From Larimichthys crocea (Eukaryota > Chordata > Actinopteri > Sciaenidae): 64,000 bases of DNA. Where the stretch lies: positions 21,698,705 through 21,762,704 of the forward strand of contig NC_040028.1 of NCBI RefSeq assembly GCF_000972845.2, written 5' to 3'. The notes beneath the pieces were generated by a model. That model was not told the origin of the DNA. It saw nothing but the letters and a program-made list of their open reading frames with translations, and did no database searches. Of this stretch, positions 13,305-25,049 are shown piece after piece (the first letter of the stretch is position 1; every line of letters begins with the position of its first letter). The position numbers and the translations under genes are program-made.

Positions 13305-13540
13305 TGAGCTAACAGCAGCTAACGGACTGAGCTAACAGCAGCTAACGGGCTGAGCTAACAGCAGCTAATGGACTGAGCTAACAGCAGCTAACGGACTGAG
13401 CTGACAGCAGCTAACGGACTGAGCTGACAGCAGCTAACAGCAGCTAATGGACTGAGCTAACAGCAGCTAACGGACTGAGCTGACAGCAGCTAACGGGCTG
13501 AGCTGACAGCAGCTAACGGGCTGAGCTAACAGCAGCTGCA
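13305..13540. repeat. 23-bp minisatellite of the agctaacagcagctaacg type
   Basis: About ten copies of gagctaacagcagctaacgg with actg linkers. The motif is also found at the flank of every foldback element, so this array probably grew from such a flank. Confidence 0.9.
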
Positions 13541-13679
13541 CTTTACCGACAGTGATTTGTGGTGAAACTGGCAACGTTTCTACGGCGATTAATTAAATTA
13601 CTGCGACATTTCTACATTTGTTTTTGTGGAATTTCTTGAAATTGGCGACAGATAAAAACACGTCCAATCAGAGCAGCCG

Positions 13680-13825
13680 CCCGGTGTGTGACAGCTCAGT
13701 CCGTGCTGTGGAAGCCGTGGGTTCGAGTCCGACCTGCGGCCCTTTCTCGCATGTCGTTCCCCGTCTCTCTCTCTCCACGTTCCTGTCACTCTTCAGCTGC
13801 CTCTGTCAAAATAATATCTAAAATA
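13680..13825 (+). mobile_element. tRNA-derived SINE, 5'-truncated
   Basis: Has a pol III B box (gggttcgagtccgac) followed by ctgcggccctttctcgcatg and ccgtctctctctctccacgt, the body of a SINE common in spiny-rayed fish. The A box region is weak. It ends in tgtcaaaataat, an A/T-rich tail. Confidence 0.7.
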
Positions 13826-14074
13826 ACAAACACGTCCAGTCGTTAATGAACTTTCTGTTTTGAACCTGGCTGATGAAGCTCCCGTCCTCCGTCTTCCTGT
13901 CGAGCTGCTGCCTCGACACAAATATTTCCTGTGTGCCGTCAGCTCGCAGAGAAAAATGTAAATTCAACATTCAGCTCGTCTCCGTGCGTTCACGTGTGTG
14001 AAATCTTTAAGCAGCCACTGAGCCTGCAGACGATTCAAACACATTTTCACTTCCTCTTATCGCCTCTCTAATTT

Positions 14075-14080
<6 letters not shown>

Positions 14081-14120
<40 letters not shown>

Positions 14121-14465
14121 CAGTACAGTGATATTCAGCTAAAAGGGGGGATGGTTTAAATTTTAATGACTTCTGCAGGAGGAGGCCGTTCTTTCATTGG
14201 AAACACTCGGTGCACGGGCTAAAATCTATAATCCTCTTTATTGGAGGGAGCTCTGTGCCGTCCTCTGGGACGACGTCTCCGTGATGTGCTGTGTGTGTTT
14301 GTGTGCGGGGGTGGAGGTGGAGGTGGAGGTGCTGTGAAGCCTCTTTGTTCTCCTTCAGGAATATTTCCCGGGATAATCAGCTGTGTCTCATGGAGACTAA
14401 TGACGGGCCTGATGGCTTATTCCACAAATCAATTTGACTGTTTCTCACACTGGTCCACGTCATTT

Positions 14466-14534
<69 letters not shown>
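14081..14534. repeat. (CA)n and (GT)n microsatellites
   Basis: (CA)n at 14081-14119 and (GT)n at 14469-14534, with a short GGTGGA repeat at 14307-14331 between them. Confidence 0.95.
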
Positions 14535-14535
<1 letters not shown>

Positions 14536-14814
14536 CGGGGAACATGACTCCTCATGAAGCAGGAGAAACAGCTGGTTTATGAGGCTCTGAACGTGAGAGC
14601 TGCTCCTCCTCCACAGCCGAGGTGAGCACAGCTCTCGCTCTGACACATGTCCACACGTGGAGACAGATGTCCACACGTGGAGACAGATGTCCACACGTGG
14701 ACACTTTTTAACAAAGTGCTGCTGTCTGATTTGAAGACACGTCTCGTATAAATCAGTGTTTGCTGACGGTAATCCCCTAAATATGTTCAACACGAAACGA
14801 GATCAACGGTTTGA

Positions 14815-15245
14815 AAGACAGCAGCAGCTCACTCGCTCCTTTTCTCTTCTTAGCTTCCTCCGTCAGCGTCCTCTTCACTCTCTGCTCCTCTGCCATCATG
14901 TCATGTACCTCCTCTTCTTCTTCCTGGTCGTCCATAACGCCTGTTGGTACAAACACTCAGTTCGTCAGCTTGGTGGTGAGCTCAGAGCGACGGGTACCCG
15001 TCGCTCTGAGCTCACCGCCAAGCTGACGAACTGAGTGTTTGTACCAACAGGCGTTATGGACGACCAGGAAGAAGAAGAGGAGGTANNNNNNNNNNAGCTA
15101 ACATGAGCTAACAGCAGCTACAGCTGTCAGCAGGTTACTTCACTGTCCATCATAAACTCTGTAAATCACAGAGAGTTGAGGCGGAGCAGCCGGAGGACAT
15201 CAGAGGGAAAACCAGAAAACATTTCCTCCATAAAATATGATCCAG
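14815..15245. mobile_element. Foldback element, copy 2 (with internal N-gap)
   Basis: Two near-perfect inverted arms face each other around ggtacc at about 14995, from cctcttcttcttcctggtcg on the left to its complement at 15060-15085. An N-gap (15086-15095) cuts the right arm. Beyond it lies the usual flank (agctaacatgagctaacagc ... cagccggaggacatcagagg). Confidence 0.8.
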
Positions 15246-15331
15246 TTTCACCAGAATCAGTGAAATAGTTGCTGCTGTGTGACTTAGTGCCGTAAAGCGT
15301 TACGTACTTATGTCACAGAAATACTGATTTA

Positions 15332-15374
<43 letters not shown>

Positions 15375-16272
15375 GGTGGGGGATGGTGTGTAAAATGGAA
15401 AAGTCATCCTTCTTCAGAAAGCCTAATGGGAAGACTGAGAGCCTGCTGCTTATCTACAACACACACACACACACACACACAGACACACACACACAGACAC
15501 ACACACACACACACACACAGGGTTAAATGAGGTTAAAGGTCAAGTTCCTGAACACGATTTATCAGAGTGAAATTCATTTGTCGTAGAAATAACTCATCTG
15601 GTGTGTTTTGTCACAGCGATCGCACACACACACACCACACGCAGCACACACACACACACAAAATATCAACCACACAAACACGCAACTCCACACACACACC
15701 ACACACACACAGCGTGCTAAATAACAGAACCGGGCTCGGGGCAAGCCGGGCCGGTTTGGAGCACAGACAATCTGTTCCCACAGTACGGATGATGAAACAG
15801 TGGGATCACTGCACACACCTGTCACCGGACGGAGGCCTCCTCCACCTCCTCCAAACTGGCCTCCCCTGCAGTCATCAGTATGAAAGGCCCACGGGACGGT
15901 GTGGAGGACATTGAGGGATGAGCATTTATTATAGAGAGCAGGGGCACTGCTTGTGGACCAAAGAAAGACGGATCATTACACCGTCCAGCATTGGGAACAA
16001 GTAGAGGGAACAAGCTGCCCTTCCAGTCTTCATGTACTTCAAAGCGCATCCGCGACACCGACGCAACATCCCGCCTCTGTCCCGCGTGTACTGCTCATAC
16101 CGATGTAACACATTGCAGCGGGCCTGATTTTCCTCCCTCGTAACATTCAATTCCTGCTGACTCTCTGCCAGCTGCAGTATGAGCTGGGACAGCTGAGACC
16201 AACGACAGCGAGACCGACACAAAGAGACAAGACAGAGACAGACATCCACGCAAGACAGACTCTGTCCTGTCA

Positions 16273-16333
<61 letters not shown>

Positions 16334-16348
16334 GGGGGTGGGGGGGGG
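16273..16348. repeat. G homopolymer of 60 bases plus G-rich tail
   Basis: An unbroken run of 60 G at 16273-16332, then a T-interrupted G-rich stretch. The clean duplicate near 17520 has no G run at the corresponding point, so this is probably a sequencing or consensus artefact. Confidence 0.9.
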
Positions 16349-16404
16349 AAGACAACAACAAGCCCTGACAACGAAGAACACAGTCTGAAGAAAGGAACAG
16401 ACTG

Positions 16405-16620
16405 ACGGATCTCCGTGACGTCCCCGCAGACTGTCTAAAACCTGACGTAGTCTCCGTGACGTCCCACGGCAGACTGTGCCTTCAAAAACCTGGACGTTAG
16501 TCTCCGAGACGTCACCGCAGAACGTCATCAACACCGGACATAGTCTCCCGGACGTCCCCCGCAGACTGTCTAAAACTGACGGTAGTCATCCCTGACGTAC
16601 CCGCCAGACTGTCTAAAACA
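16405..16620 (-). repeat. 42-bp minisatellite, noisy copy
   Basis: About five units in the reverse orientation with many one-base indels. It runs into an N-gap at 16621 and is the degraded counterpart of 17575-17833. Confidence 0.85.
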
Positions 16621-16638
16621 NNNNNNNNNNCACACACA

Positions 16639-16678
<40 letters not shown>

Positions 16679-16776
16679 GTTAAATGGAGGTTAAACATCA
16701 AGTGTCTGACACGATGTATATCAGCGTGAGATTCATTGTCGTAGAAAAACTCATCTGTTTGTGTTGTCACAGCTGA

Positions 16777-16812
<36 letters not shown>

Positions 16813-17574
16813 ACACAGACACACAGGGTTAAATGGAGGTTAAACATCAAGTGTCTGACACGATGTATATCAGCGTGAGATTCATTGTCGTAGAAAAACT
16901 CATCTGTTTGTGTTGTCACAGCTGATCGCACACACACACACACAGACACACACTCACACACACACAGACAGACACACACTCACTCACACACACACACACA
17001 CACACGCGCTAAAGTAACAGAACCGGGCTCAGCAGCCGGGCCGGGTTGGAGCACAGAATCTGTTACAGACTGATGATGAAACAGTGATCAGCTGCACACA
17101 CCTGTCACCTGACGGAGGCCTCCTCCACCTCCTCCACCCTGGCCTCCCTGCAGTCATCAGTATGACAGCCACGGGACGGTGGAGGACAGTGAGGGATGAG
17201 CCTTTATTAGAGAGCAGACTGCTGTGGACAAAGAAGACGGATCATTACACCGTCCAGCAGTGGGAACAATAGAGGGAACAAGCTGCCTGCAGTCTGCCAA
17301 AGCCTCCGCGACACCGACAGCAACATCCACCCTCTGTCTCTGTACTGCTCCATCCTAATGAACACATTGCAGCTGGCCTGATTTCCTCCACTCGTAACAT
17401 TCATTCCTGCTGACTCTCTGCCAGCCTGCAGTATGAGCTGGGACAGCTGAGACCAACCAGCGAGACAGACACAGAGACAGAGACAGAGACAGGACATCCA
17501 CGCAGACAGACTCTGTCCTGTCTGAGACAACAACAAGCCCTGACAACAAAGAACACAGTCTGAAGAAAGGAACA

Positions 17575-17833
17575 GACTGGACATAGTCTCTGTGACGTCC
17601 CCGCAGACTGTCTAAAACCTGGACGTAGTCTCTGTGACGTCCCCGCAGACCGTCTAAAACCTGGACGTAGTCTCCGTGACGTCCCCGCAGACCGACTAGA
17701 ACCTGGACATAGTCTCCCTGACGTCCCCGCAGACTGTCTAAAACCTGGACCTGGTCTCCGTGACGTCCTGCAGACTGTATAAAACCTGGACCTGGTCTCC
17801 GTGACGTCCCCGCAGACTGTCTAAAACCTGGAC
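17575..17833 (-). repeat. 42-bp minisatellite, about 6 units
   Basis: Reverse orientation, clean units (gacgtccccgcagactgtct). It follows the clean copy of the duplicated block 17006-17575. Confidence 0.93.
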
Positions 17834-18106
17834 AAGATGTGGTCCAGTCAAAGGGGACCAATCAATTACGAATGTTGATACGCAGAAACAAACCTGGACG
17901 TGTCTGAACAGGTTGAAGCAGGCGAGCTCGGACACACTGAATTCTGGGAGGTGTAGTGTGGTGTCAGATGTGTCTTCTGGGGACAGCAGGCTGTAGGACA
18001 GCGTTCATCAGTGAAACCATCAGAGCAGAAGACGCTCTCAGCAGCCATTACTGTTAAAGCCTGTGTGCTTCATCCCGATCGAGCTGGTTATAAATGACTT
18101 TGATCA

Positions 18107-18235
18107 CTGTGTCCAGGATGTCCACTGACGCTCCGTACAGCGGCAGGACGTGTCCAGGATGTCCACTGACGCTCCGTACAGCAGCAGGACGTGTCCAGGA
18201 TGTCCACTGACGCTCCGTACAGCGGCAGGACGTCC
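18107..18235. repeat. 41-bp tandem repeat, 3 units
   Basis: The unit begins gtgtccaggatgtccactga and ends in cgctccgtacagcggcaggac. The units are nearly identical. Confidence 0.92.
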
Positions 18236-18717
18236 TCCACACATTCACTGTTTTGTTTCTTTGTCTCTCATGGAAACTTCTTGGCTCTGCAGCTGATGGA
18301 AACTGAGCTGGACTCACGCTCGTCCTGAAGACTGAAATCTTTCATGACGTTAACTTTTCCGGGTGTTTATCGGTCTGCCTGCTGGACGCTCTTCACCTTG
18401 GCAGGTCGTGTGGAAGATGAACCTGATTCTGCATCGTCCTGTTTGTCTCGGAGTCGCGCTGACGTCTCCTGACATTAAATATGCATGTTTGTATTTGACT
18501 TGTTCTTTTGAGCGGAGCAGGAAGTCTGAGCTCGACTCTCAACCTTTAGAGCCGAGCAGAGAGTAGCTGGAGGCGATGCAGAGAGAACACAAAGGTTAAG
18601 TAGGCCACGTTTGTCCTTCTCTACAGTTTGTCTGTGCTATGTAGAGCATGACATCCACCACCTGACGGAGGTTTTTATCCTGTACGTTCAGACACGCGTC
18701 ACACAGCAGCAACTATT

Positions 18718-18836
18718 TCACTGATTCACACAGCAGCAACTATTTCACTGATTCACACAGCAGCAACTATTTCACTGATTCACACAGCAGCAACTGTTTC
18801 ACTGATTCACACAGCAGCAACTATTTCACTGATTCT
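18718..18836. repeat. 27-bp tandem repeat, about 4.5 units
   Basis: The unit begins ttcacacagcagcaactatt and ends tcactga. It lies just beside a foldback-element flank and probably expanded from it. Confidence 0.92.
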
Positions 18837-19045
18837 GGTGAAACTGGATCATATTTTATGGAGGAAATGTTTTCTGGTTTTCCCTCTGATGTCCTCCGGC
18901 TGCTCCGCCTCAACTCTCTGTGATTTACAGAGTTTATGATGGACAGTGAAGTAACCTGCTGACAGCTGTAGCTGCTGTTAGCTCATGTTAGCTCAGTCTG
19001 TTAGTTGCTGTTAGCTCATGTTAGCTCAGTCTGTTAGCTGCTGTT
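18835..19045. mobile_element. Flank of the foldback element, inverted
   Basis: Reverse complement of the segment at 15096-15250 (ggtgaaactggatcatattt ... ctgttagctcatgttagctc). No palindromic core is present here. Confidence 0.7.
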
Positions 19046-19220
19046 AGCTCAGCAGCTGTGGCTCGGAGGTAGAGTGGGTCGTCCACTGATCAGAAGATCG
19101 GCGGTTCGATCCCCTCCTGTCCTCATGTCCCAGTGAACCCCAAACTGCTCCTGAAGGCTGAACCATGTGTGATGAGATACGTACTATAAGACGCTTTGAG
19201 GGACGGAGGACTAGAAAGGA
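19041..19220 (+). mobile_element. tRNA-derived SINE
   Basis: A box tggctcggaggtagag and B box cggttcgatccc are spaced as in a tRNA. The body has ctgaaccatgtgtgatgaga and the tail ataagacgctttgagggacg, a pattern common in teleost SINEs. A 10-bp tandem repeat follows. Confidence 0.75.
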
Positions 19221-19254
19221 GGAATATGAGGACAGTCCATCAGTTGGACATGTT

Positions 19255-19368
19255 GGACTGTAGAGGACTGTGGAGGACTGTAGAGGACTGTGGAGGACTG
19301 TAGAGGACTGTAGAGGACTGTAGAGGACTGTAGAGGACTGTGGAGGACTGTGGAGGACTGTGGAGGAC
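19255..19368. repeat. 10-bp tandem repeat (ggactgt(a/g)ga), about 11 units
   Basis: Units alternate between tagaggactg and tggaggactg. It directly follows the SINE at 19041-19220. Confidence 0.92.
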
Positions 19369-19604
19369 CTGCAGCTCTGCACACATCACAGTAAAGGTTT
19401 AAGTCACAGGTGTAATCAGGTGTAATCAGGTGTAATCAGGGTGACCTGTCCCTTTAAGACGAGACTGTTGTGATCGTTTAAGGTCAGGACGTGTATGTGT
19501 GTGTGAAGGCCCTGAGGTAGTGTCCTCTGAAGGATGGTTAATTGAGTGTGTGTGTGTGTCACCAGCTGGGTATTGATCCGTTAGTGTTCAGTATTCAGAC
19601 TGTT

Positions 19605-20306
19605 GGCTCTGAACCAGCTCCTCTCTGAACCAGCTCCTCTCTGAACCAGCTCCTCTGAACCAGCTCCTCTGAACCAGCTCCTCTCTGAACCAGCTCCTCT
19701 CTGAACCCAGCTCCTCTCTGAACACCGCGAACCCAGCTCCTCTCTGAACCACTCCCTCTGAACCGAGCTCCTCTCTGAACCCAGACTCCTCTGAACCAGC
19801 TCCTCTCTGAACCACTCCTCTCTGAAACCAGCTCCCTCTCTGAACCCCCGAAGCCTCTCTCTCTGAACAGCTCCTTACGAACCAGCTCTCTCTGAACCAC
19901 TCCTCTAACTCAGACCCCTCCTCTGAACGCATCATCCTCGAACGTCAGCCCTCTCTGACCAGCTCCTGAACCAGCTCCTCTGCCAGCTCCTCTGAACCAG
20001 GTCCCGCCCATCCTCTTGAGACCACCCTCTCTGAACCCAGCTCTCTCTTCGCTTCGACCAGCTCCCGCTGAACCAGCGTCCCTTCGAACCCAGAACCGTC
20101 TTGCGGAAACCAGCTCCTCTCTGACACCAGCTTCTCCTGAACCAGCTCCTCTCGAACACCAGCTCCTCTCTGAACCCGCTCCTCGACCATCTCTCTCTGA
20201 CCCAGTTCCTCGTCTGACCAGCTCCTCTGAACCGTCTCCTCTCTGAACCAGCCTTCCTCTCTGAACACTCCTCTGACCAGCTCCTCATCTGACAGCTCCT
20301 CTCGGA
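19605..20306. repeat. 16-bp repeat (gaaccagctcctctct), noisy towards the right
   Basis: Regular for the first 100 bases, then increasingly broken by indels up to the 900-base N-gap. The decay suggests unpolished long-read sequence at a gap edge. Confidence 0.85.
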
Positions 20307-21206
20307 NNNNNNNNNNNNNNNNNNNNNNNNNNNNNNNNNNNNNNNNNNNNNNNNNNNNNNNNNNNNNNNNNNNNNNNNNNNNNNNNNNNNNNNNNNNNNN
20401 NNNNNNNNNNNNNNNNNNNNNNNNNNNNNNNNNNNNNNNNNNNNNNNNNNNNNNNNNNNNNNNNNNNNNNNNNNNNNNNNNNNNNNNNNNNNNNNNNNNN
20501 NNNNNNNNNNNNNNNNNNNNNNNNNNNNNNNNNNNNNNNNNNNNNNNNNNNNNNNNNNNNNNNNNNNNNNNNNNNNNNNNNNNNNNNNNNNNNNNNNNNN
20601 NNNNNNNNNNNNNNNNNNNNNNNNNNNNNNNNNNNNNNNNNNNNNNNNNNNNNNNNNNNNNNNNNNNNNNNNNNNNNNNNNNNNNNNNNNNNNNNNNNNN
20701 NNNNNNNNNNNNNNNNNNNNNNNNNNNNNNNNNNNNNNNNNNNNNNNNNNNNNNNNNNNNNNNNNNNNNNNNNNNNNNNNNNNNNNNNNNNNNNNNNNNN
20801 NNNNNNNNNNNNNNNNNNNNNNNNNNNNNNNNNNNNNNNNNNNNNNNNNNNNNNNNNNNNNNNNNNNNNNNNNNNNNNNNNNNNNNNNNNNNNNNNNNNN
20901 NNNNNNNNNNNNNNNNNNNNNNNNNNNNNNNNNNNNNNNNNNNNNNNNNNNNNNNNNNNNNNNNNNNNNNNNNNNNNNNNNNNNNNNNNNNNNNNNNNNN
21001 NNNNNNNNNNNNNNNNNNNNNNNNNNNNNNNNNNNNNNNNNNNNNNNNNNNNNNNNNNNNNNNNNNNNNNNNNNNNNNNNNNNNNNNNNNNNNNNNNNNN
21101 NNNNNNNNNNNNNNNNNNNNNNNNNNNNNNNNNNNNNNNNNNNNNNNNNNNNNNNNNNNNNNNNNNNNNNNNNNNNNNNNNNNNNNNNNNNNNNNNNNNN
21201 NNNNNN
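20307..21206. other. Assembly gap, 900 N
   Basis: A run of unknown bases between two repeat arrays. Other N runs lie at 15086-15095, 16621-16630, 23522-23551, 42059-42068, 55676-55685 and 57471-57500. Confidence 1.
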
Positions 21207-21478
21207 AGACTGTCTAAAACCTGGACGTAGTCTCCGTGACGTCCCCGCAGACTGACTAAAACCTGGACGTAGTCTCTGTGACGTCCCCGCAGACTGTCTA
21301 AAACCTGGACGTAGTCTCCGTGACGTCCCCGCAGACTGACTAAAACCTGGACGTAGTCTCTGTGACGTCCCCGCAGACTGTCTAAAACCTGGACGTAGTC
21401 TCCGTGACGTCCCCGCAGACTGTCTAAAACCTGGACGTAGTCTCTGTGACGTCCCCGCAGACTGTCTAAAAGCTGGAC
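21207..21478 (-). repeat. 42-bp minisatellite, about 6.5 units
   Basis: Clean reverse-orientation units starting at the right edge of the 900-base N-gap, so the array is longer than seen. Because 42 is a multiple of three, it stays open as a 14-residue repeat in one frame; this is not evidence of coding. Confidence 0.93.
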
Positions 21479-21944
21479 CCAGACTAACAAACTGAGCTAA
21501 CAGCAGCTACAGTTTGCAGTCTGAGTTTTTACAGAAAACTAAATGTTCTGTTTTCAGATTTTTGGTCCCCAGAACATGACGAAGGTGTCAGATTTATGTC
21601 CCCACAATGTAGTAAAAGCCAGCCTCTTCCTCACACACTCTTCATCTCTTGTGGATAACTCCTCCGTGGTGGAGCACAGCCTAATGCTCCCACCGTATCT
21701 CAAAATACCACCGCAATTAGCGGCAGGCGTCCCCATTGAGCTGCGGCGTGGGGTCAATTAACGTTTGTGACTCTGCAGCAGACAGGAAGAGGACGGTAAT
21801 CGCATTACGGGAAGCTGACAACAGAAAGAGTCCAGTCTGTGCTTTGTCTGTCTCCTGTGAGACGCCACGGGCCTGCAGGAAACGCTGTAATCCGTCAGAC
21901 CACACCAACTTCACACAACCTCAGCAGGCCGCCGGCCGCCGCCA

Positions 21945-22001
21945 CTACTGCTGCCGCTGCTGCTGCTGCTGCTGCCGCTGCTGCTGCTGCTGCTGCTGCA
22001 G
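21945..22001. repeat. (CTG/CCG)n trinucleotide repeat
   Basis: About 19 triplets of gct/gcc type. The inverted noisy counterpart at about 41305-41395 has lost its regularity, which shows the error level of that arm. Confidence 0.85.
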
Positions 22002-22402
22002 GGTGGAGTGGTGTCAAATTCTGCTGCAGTGACTCCAGCGATGATGCTCAGCAGGCAAAGCATCATGTCAGCTCATGATGTAACAGCCTGCAGACAACAG
22101 ACAGGCTGTTTGTTGATGATGATGTCTGTGTTTGCAATGCCTGCTGGGAATCTGCCGGTGATGTCACACGGCGTGCTCGAACAGTACGATCAGCTGATAA
22201 TAAACCTGATCAGCCAGCGTCAGTAATCAATAATCAAACCAATGACTAACATTCAGACAACCTTATCATACTTTAACAGTTACCAGGTGTTTCTGTAGCG
22301 TTGACAGAACGTTCTGAAACAAACATATCATCAGATTGAACTGAAGCTCCCTTTAAGAAATATGACACCTGGACATTACGTGTCCGTAACAACACGACCA
22401 TG

Positions 22403-23196
22403 AGACTACGTCCAGGTTTTAGACAGTCTGCGGGGACGTCACGGAGACTACGTCCAGGTTTTAGACAGTCTGCGGGGACGTCTCAGAGACTGCGTCCAGG
22501 TTTCATACAGTCTGCGGGGACGTCACAGAGACTACGTCCAGGTTTTAGACGGTCTGCGGGGACGTAACGGAGACTACATCCAGGTTTCAGACAGTCTGCG
22601 GGGACATCTCGGAGACTACGTCCAGGTTTTAGACACTACGTCCAGGTTTTAGACAGTCTGTGGGGATGTCTCAGAGACTACTTCCAGGTTTAAGACAGTC
22701 TGCGGGGACGTCACAGAGACTACGTCCAGGTTTTAGACAGTCTGCGCTACATCCAGGTTTCAGACAGTCTGCGGGGACATCTCGGAGACTACGTCCAGGT
22801 TTTAGACACTACGTCCAGGTTTTAGACAGTCTGTGGGGATGTCTCAGAGACTACTTCCAGGTTTAAGACAGTCTGCGGGGACGTCACAGAGACTACGTCC
22901 AGGTTTTAGACAGTCTGTGGGGACGTCTCAGAGACTACTTCCAGGTTTAAGACAGTCTGCAGGGATGTCACGGAGACTACTTCCAGGTTTAAGACAGTCT
23001 GCGGGGACGTCACAGAGACTACGTCCAGGTTTTAGACAGTCTGCGGGGACGTCTCAGAGACTACGTCCAGGTTTTAGACAGTCTGCGGTGACGTCACGGA
23101 GACTACATTCAGGTTTCAGACAGTCTGCGGGGACGTCTCGGAGACTACGTCCAGGTTTTAGACACTACGTCCAGGTTTTAGACAGTCTGTGGGGAT
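22403..23196 (+). repeat. 42-bp minisatellite, about 18-19 units with internal higher-order repeat
   Basis: Mostly clean units. A segment containing the junction tttagacactacgtccagg occurs three times (22620-22650, 22795-22825, 23155-23180), so a multi-unit block has itself been duplicated. Confidence 0.93.
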
Positions 23197-23559
23197 CTCC
23201 TAAGTACATTCATCTAGTACTGCAGTATTTCTCAGGATCTTGTACTTCAGAGTATTTGTACACTGTGGTACCTTGGACTGAGCTGGTTGACCGTCACTCG
23301 TTCTCAGGTACAGTGTGTGTTTGATCCCCGATGTCGTCTGCACGCTCTCTCCTCTGGTGGACGAGCACGTCGCCCGGGGCGACGAGTTTACCACGTTGTC
23401 ATGTTGTGATCTGTTTGTTCTGCTCCGCCTCAACTCTCTGTGATTTACAGAGTTTATGATGGACAGTGAAGTACCTGCTGACAGCTGTAGCTGCTGTTAG
23501 CTCATCCGTCAGCTTGGCGGTNNNNNNNNNNNNNNNNNNNNNNNNNNNNNNTTGCACGG

Positions 23560-23812
23560 AGGGACTACCGTCAGGTTTTTTTTCAGACAGTCTGCGGGGA
23601 CGTCACGGAGACTACGTCCGGTTTCAGACAGTTCTGCGGGACGTCACAGAGATACGTCCAGGTTTTAGCGTCTGTGGGGATCGTACGAGACTACGTCCAG
23701 TTTTAGGTTTTTTAGGACATTGTCTGGGGAGTCACGAGAGACTACGTCCAGGGTTTTCAGACCGTTGCGGGGACGTCACGGAGACTACGTCCAGGTTTTA
23801 GACAGTCTGCGG
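23560..23812 (+). repeat. 42-bp minisatellite, noisy copy
   Basis: About six units with frequent indels, directly after a 30-base N-gap. The error pattern matches other unpolished blocks in the window. Confidence 0.8.
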
Positions 23813-23834
23813 TCCGATCATCAAGAACAGATCT

Positions 23835-23925
23835 GTCAGGTTGTCTTGTGCTGAAAGAGTTGTTTGGTTCGATTCCCGCCTCCCTCAGTCCAGTCCAAAG
23901 TGTCCTTGAGAGTTGGACCTCCTGA
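23835..23925 (+). mobile_element. SINE fragment
   Basis: Contains the B box ggttcgattcccgcc followed by ccaaagtgtccttgag, as in the SINE body type seen near 19100. The 5' part is missing. Confidence 0.55.
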
Positions 23926-24398
23926 CTCCTCTGTCTGTGATGTCCACTTGTGATGTCACTTGTGATGTCAACTGTGAGTCCACTGTTGTGATAAATGTTT
24001 GTAAAAACAACTTTGGTGGTGGGTCGGGGTATCTCCAAAACACGGAGCAGGTCACATGACTCGTCTGATTTCTGAACTGATTAAAGTTAAACGCAGCCGC
24101 AGGACTGCGCAGAGACAGACCAGCAGGACCCGCCGCCCTCCTCCCCCGTCCTCTTTGACATTTTATTCCTCCGTCATGGGTGTGAGGACACACCCACACA
24201 CACACACACCCACACACACACACACACATACAACACACGTTTCCTGCTGGTGGGTGGACTCATGGCTGCCGACCATAACATGCTCACATGCTGGCTCTTA
24301 AGTGATTAGCTGCTCGCTGAGGCTCTGTCCATTCAGTCCAGTCGCCCATCATGTGAGTGTTCAACCAATAAACAGTGCCACACACAACACACACACAC

Positions 24399-24433
<35 letters not shown>

Positions 24434-25049
24434 CCTGATGTTCTTCTGTGGTTCACACAAAGCCCATTAAAAACATCAGTGACTCTCAGTTAGCTCATTC
24501 CCAGACTGTAGGAAGATTCAAGTACAATAATAATAATGATGATAAACTCAGAAACATAATGCAGTGCAGGTTTAGTGTTTGAGTGCGCAGACCGATGACA
24601 GACAGGATTTGACAGACAGGATGACTTCTCAGTGTTGAAAGACCGAACGTGTGCTGCACCATCTTTAATGTTTGCTTCACAGCCCACATATCATATCAGA
24701 GGCAGATTCTGCACAATTTCATCAAAAAGGTTTCAAACGTCTCATATTTTATATAAAGTTATAAAAATCGAAAATGTGACTGTTTTCATTTGCTGTGAGC
24801 TCATTGCTGATAAAGTTGTCATTCTTACCTTAAGGTAATTTCTAATAACCGTGTTGTGTAAAGGAGCTGCTGTGACCGGTGCATTTCTCTTGGGATTCAT
24901 GAAAGTCTATTCTTATTAAACGAGCTCCAGTCCAAGCTCTAACGATGGCAAGGAAACCTTACAAGCAGCATACTGCTCACCCAGAAACACAAGCAGAAAA
25001 ACAAGACCCGTTTCACCATGGAAATGAAAGTTTCCTCTCTTATAACCCA

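Larger units (their letters stand above)
15519..17575 (+). repeat. Direct duplication, one noisy and one clean copy
   Basis: 15519-16400 (noisy) matches 16827-17575 (clean), including ggcctcctccacctcctcca and ggatcattacaccgtccagc. The starting segment (gggttaaatggaggttaaac ...) occurs three times, at 15520, 16677 and 16827. The noisy copy holds a 60-base G run absent from the clean one. No gene was recognised in it on either strand. Confidence 0.85.

Noticed and set aside
15929..16534. 201-codon minus-strand frame with poly-proline
   Set aside because: Proline run is the 60-G homopolymer, absent in the clean duplicate.
19041..19120. Functional tRNA gene
   Set aside because: A and B boxes are present, but no cloverleaf stem closes and the body continues as a SINE.
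20285..21490. 401-codon minus-strand frame
   Set aside because: Mostly unknown bases of the 900-N gap with repeat at one end.
22403..23196. CRISPR-like regular repeats
   Set aside because: Units abut without spacers, and the DNA is vertebrate.
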